Below the pieces are notes generated by a model. It searched no databases. It was not told where the DNA came from and saw only the letters and a program-made list of their open reading frames with translations. Positions 61,742 to 64,000 of a DNA stretch of 64,000 nt are shown here, piece by piece (positions within the stretch are counted from its first letter, which is position 1; the number at the start of each line of letters is the position of its first letter). The position numbers were made by a program, and so were the translations under genes. The stretch spans positions 62,001-126,000 of the forward strand of contig NZ_JBIPKE010000019.1 of the NCBI RefSeq assembly GCF_044005705.1, read 5' to 3'. This stretch comes from Marinoscillum luteum (GTDB lineage: Bacteria; Bacteroidota; Bacteroidia; Cytophagales; Cyclobacteriaceae).

Positions 61742-63340
61742 TTACTGGGCCGGAACAATATTCAATATTCGCCCCTCGTCTTCGGCATTGATGGTGAAGG
61801 TGATGTCATAGTTTCCTCCTGTGGCCACATAATAGTTGTCCTGTCCGTCTTCTTTGATGATCAGCTCGCTTTCGAAAGCCTCCCCGATCTTGGCTGCACC
61901 ACCATAAGTCACCCATTCGCCGTTTTCAGCATTTTCTCTGAAGACAAAAGACCGGCCTTCGATCAACTCCAGGGTCCAGGTCCAGTTGTATTTGTTGCCA
62001 TCTTTCTCTGGAGTTTTGATGTGGTGAATGGCTTCCCAGGCACCTTCGGTCGTTCCTTCCACAAAGTAGGCATTGCCAAATATTCCGTATTCTCGGTCCG
62101 AGTAATCTGGAAATTGCGTAGTGCGTTCCATGGTCAACGTCCTGCCATCGTCTTCAGAGTTGATGGTAAATGTGACCTCATAAATCCCCGGAGTAACTAC
62201 AAAATAATTATCTTGCCCGTCTTCCTTGATGATATCACCATCATCGAAGGCTCCACCTACTTTAGCTGCTCCGCCGTGGGTAATCCACACAGTACCATCA
62301 GGATCTCTGAGTACAAACGATCTGCCTTCTATCAATTCGATGGTCCAGGTCCAGTTGTAAAGTTTTAGGTCCTTGGTAGGTGTTTTCACCAGGTGAACTG
62401 TCCCCCACTGCTCTGAAGGCTCTGCTCCATCGATGAGGTAGGCATTTCCAAACCATCCGATCTCAAGGCTTGAGTAATCGTTTTCCAGGTCTCCGGTTTT
62501 GGTTTTCACTTCTTCCCACTCCCCTGTACTTGCTGTGAAGGTCAGTGTGACTGTAAAGATTCCGGTCTCTTTATGCGGAATATTGTCTAAATAAAACCCC
62601 AGATCATTGATGCCTGAATCCCAGGCGTCCCCATAGCTTGGCACCCCAAGACTGGAAAGCGTCACGATGGTTTCATCAGAATAGACATGCCAGCCATCAT
62701 TAAAGCGGTAGCGATAGCCTGTGGCTCCGGTCAGTGCCAACCCTGTGCCCTCAAAGACGGTTTTGTCATTGTCCGAAGACTTCAGTGCCAGGGCTGTGCC
62801 TGCAGACCACTGAAGTTCGGTCGCATCACCAATCATGTTGGCTTTCACTTCCATCAGGGTGAAACTCTCCGTGTTGATATTCACAAAGACATAGTATAAT
62901 CCTGCATTGGTTACGTTGATGGGGTCAGCATCCTGCACCAAGGTGCCATGGATTACTTTATCGTTGATAACCCCTCCCACGGTATTGGCGCTATCCAGCG
63001 AGCCACCTCCATCGGCACCATACACTACACCTTCACCACCTGATACATAGGCAAAGCTGATGGTGCTGTTCGCTCCAATGTGTATGAATTTACCAAACAC
63101 CCCGTCCATACTTTCTACCTGTGCGCCCTGTCCGGGATCTAGAATGGCCAGATTGATTTTGGATGCAGCACCACCCGGCTCAGCGGCCACTGTGCTCGTT
63201 CCGTAGACGTAAAGACCATCCAGATTAGGTAAAAGCACCTCAGGTTCCTTTGGGCCGTCATCCTCACCACAGGAGATCAGCAAGGATGAAAACAGCACCA
63301 TGGCCAGTAACATCAATCTCTTGAAATAAATCGTTCTCAT
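61742..63340 (-). CDS. SusE/SusF-like outer-membrane glycan-binding lipoprotein
   Basis: A 532-residue surface lipoprotein. The signal ends LLISCGEDDG: lipobox Cys followed by acidic residues, the surface export signal of Bacteroidetes lipoproteins. After an N-terminal Ig-like region there are starch-binding-like beta-sandwich domains; the last two (about 300-415 and 416-532) are tandem copies sharing YNWTW, ELIEGRSFV, GGAAK and IIKEDGQDNY. Trp and Tyr residues there are likely sugar contacts. It lies 30 bases after the GH71/99-like gene and is the glycan-capture part of the locus. Start ATG 63340 is chosen for the signal peptide. Confidence 0.88.
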   Translation of the reverse strand: MRTIYFKRLMLLAMVLFSSLLISCGEDDGPKEPEVLLPNLDGLYVYGTSTVAAEPGGAASKINLAILDPGQGAQVESMDGVFGKFIHIGANSTISFAYVSGGEGVVYGADGGGSLDSANTVGGVINDKVIHGTLVQDADPINVTNAGLYYVFVNINTESFTLMEVKANMIGDATELQWSAGTALALKSSDNDKTVFEGTGLALTGATGYRYRFNDGWHVYSDETIVTLSSLGVPSYGDAWDSGINDLGFYLDNIPHKETGIFTVTLTFTASTGEWEEVKTKTGDLENDYSSLEIGWFGNAYLIDGAEPSEQWGTVHLVKTPTKDLKLYNWTWTIELIEGRSFVLRDPDGTVWITHGGAAKVGGAFDDGDIIKEDGQDNYFVVTPGIYEVTFTINSEDDGRTLTMERTTQFPDYSDREYGIFGNAYFVEGTTEGAWEAIHHIKTPEKDGNKYNWTWTLELIEGRSFVFRENAENGEWVTYGGAAKIGEAFESELIIKEDGQDNYYVATGGNYDITFTINAEDEGRILNIVPAQ

Positions 63341-63370
63341 AATATTTAGGATTAAGTGATACATTTTGGT

Positions 63371-64000
63371 TTATAGATTTTTTAAAATTTGTTCAGCTTT
63401 GGCGGGCTCCAGCTCATTGAGCAGGGTAAAAATTTCCCGAAGTTTGAGCGCTGCATCAGGGTCTCCTTTGTGCGCTTTCTTTTTCAGATAGTAGGTGTGC
63501 ACCAATTCAAGCTCAGCTTTGGTGTAGGGCACTCCTGAAAACTCCTGAATGAGCTCCAAAAAGAGGAATTCATATTCCTGAGTGGGTTCAATCATGGTGC
63601 CCTCTCCGAAATCATTCCAGGTAATGAGTTGTAAAAATTGGAGGTTGGAGTCTTTGGCCAAATCAAAAGTGCTACGCATGGTCATACCATCTAGATGCCG
63701 TACATAGCCATAGCTTTCTCCCCAACCCCCTTCTTTATAGTAATCATGAAATCCCGGATAAATAGACCCTACAGTGACTCCCTGATTGGTTTTTGCATAA
63801 AACTTATCCAGCTCGGAGAGTGTATAATTGAAATCTATCCAGGAAAATTCACCGGCAGTATTCGCAGCGCCTACCAGGTTCCCGTGGTTCCACAAAGGGA
63901 GGAATTTTAGTTTTTTCTCCATGACGGAGAATATCTCTGTCCATTCATCCGCCTTTCTAAAAAATCTTGGGCCGAAGGTGAGTACCAAGGGTTCCTCTTC
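63371..64000 (-). CDS. GH71/GH99-like glycoside hydrolase, partial (C-terminal part)
   Basis: The frame is open to the right window edge, so the N-terminus is missing; 209 codons are visible. The sequence aligns by eye with the catalytic domain of the enzyme at 53837-56533: LVLTFGPRFF with LVGVFGPITF, KFLPLWNHG with EFLPLWYEA, GSIYPGFHDYYKEGG with GVAYPGFHDFYAEGG, and LQLITWNDFGEGTMIEP with LQLATWNDFGEGTIFEP. It ends right after this domain, with no CBM or sorting domain, so it likely acts in the periplasm or as a lipoprotein. First visible gene of the locus, 30 bases before the SusE/F-like gene. Confidence 0.88.
   Translation of the reverse strand, partial: EEEPLVLTFGPRFFRKADEWTEIFSVMEKKLKFLPLWNHGNLVGAANTAGEFSWIDFNYTLSELDKFYAKTNQGVTVGSIYPGFHDYYKEGGWGESYGYVRHLDGMTMRSTFDLAKDSNLQFLQLITWNDFGEGTMIEPTQEYEFLFLELIQEFSGVPYTKAELELVHTYYLKKKAHKGDPDAALKLREIFTLLNELEPAKAEQILKNL

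Noticed and set aside
1..64000. Mobile elements, CRISPR arrays, rRNA operon
   Set aside because: No transposase, integrase, phage gene, regularly spaced repeat array or rRNA sequence was seen on reading both strands.

Overview
The window looks like a chromosomal segment of a Bacteroidetes bacterium, most likely a marine or soil member of the Cytophagales. Evidence is the -33 TTTG / -7 TAnnTTTG promoters in front of several genes, the near absence of Shine-Dalgarno sequences, three proteins with type IX secretion (T9SS) C-terminal sorting domains, a SusE/F-like lipoprotein, and Bacteroidetes-typical families (DUF1684, M43 protease, FISUMP protein, secreted DinB-like protein). GC content is moderate by eye. 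No insertion sequence, prophage or CRISPR array was seen.

Layout. 1-7.5 kb: ispD (partial) and queA, a MacB-like permease, recA, a putative zinc aminopeptidase, a PhoB/PhoR-like two-component pair overlapping a pseudouridine synthase. 7.5-19.3 kb: core information genes: rplM-rpsI-rpsB-tsf, two secreted proteins on the minus strand, rpsT, radC, a DUF1684 protein, pheT-coiled-coil ORF-zapA-rny, and a periplasmic metallo-beta-lactamase-fold protein. 19.3-30.8 kb: accessory and envelope genes: a glycosidase-like lipoprotein, a 48-residue membrane protein missed by ordinary ORF length limits, a coiled-coil membrane protein, a second OmpR/HK pair divergent from an EamA transporter behind a palindromic operator candidate, and a secreted M43 metalloprotease. 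31-41.6 kb: leuA with an attenuator-like leader, uvrB, aroE, a DUF368 (PopT-type) transporter, a phosphosulfolactate synthase homologue and a TPR protein. 41.6-46.7 kb: a minus-strand exopolysaccharide module (GT4, Wza-like, Wzc-like, CpsB-like). 46.7-53.6 kb: hflX, a GMC oxidoreductase with its small subunit, a transglutaminase-like/DUF350 pair, an ArsC-like protein, tRNA-Arg(CCT) and small proteins.

53.8-64 kb (minus strand) is the most distinctive part: a polysaccharide-utilisation locus cut by the window end. In transcription order it has a GH71/GH99-like enzyme (partial), a SusE/F-like surface lipoprotein with a tandemly duplicated domain, a 1571-residue multimodular beta-helix enzyme resembling GH87, and a T9SS-exported GH71/99-like enzyme with two CBM6 modules. 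GH71 and GH87 are both alpha-1,3-glucanase families, so I infer a system for alpha-1,3-glucan, for example from fungal walls or mutan-type exopolysaccharide. The two large enzymes share a three-repeat beta-trefoil-like module and a sorting domain whose DNA is about 97% identical over 236 bp, pointing to recent module duplication or gene conversion. SusC/SusD and a regulator would be expected beyond 64 kb.

The second noteworthy item is the leuA leader: a 24-codon ORF whose stop overlaps the leuA start, spanning two mutually exclusive hairpins, the second followed by a T-run.
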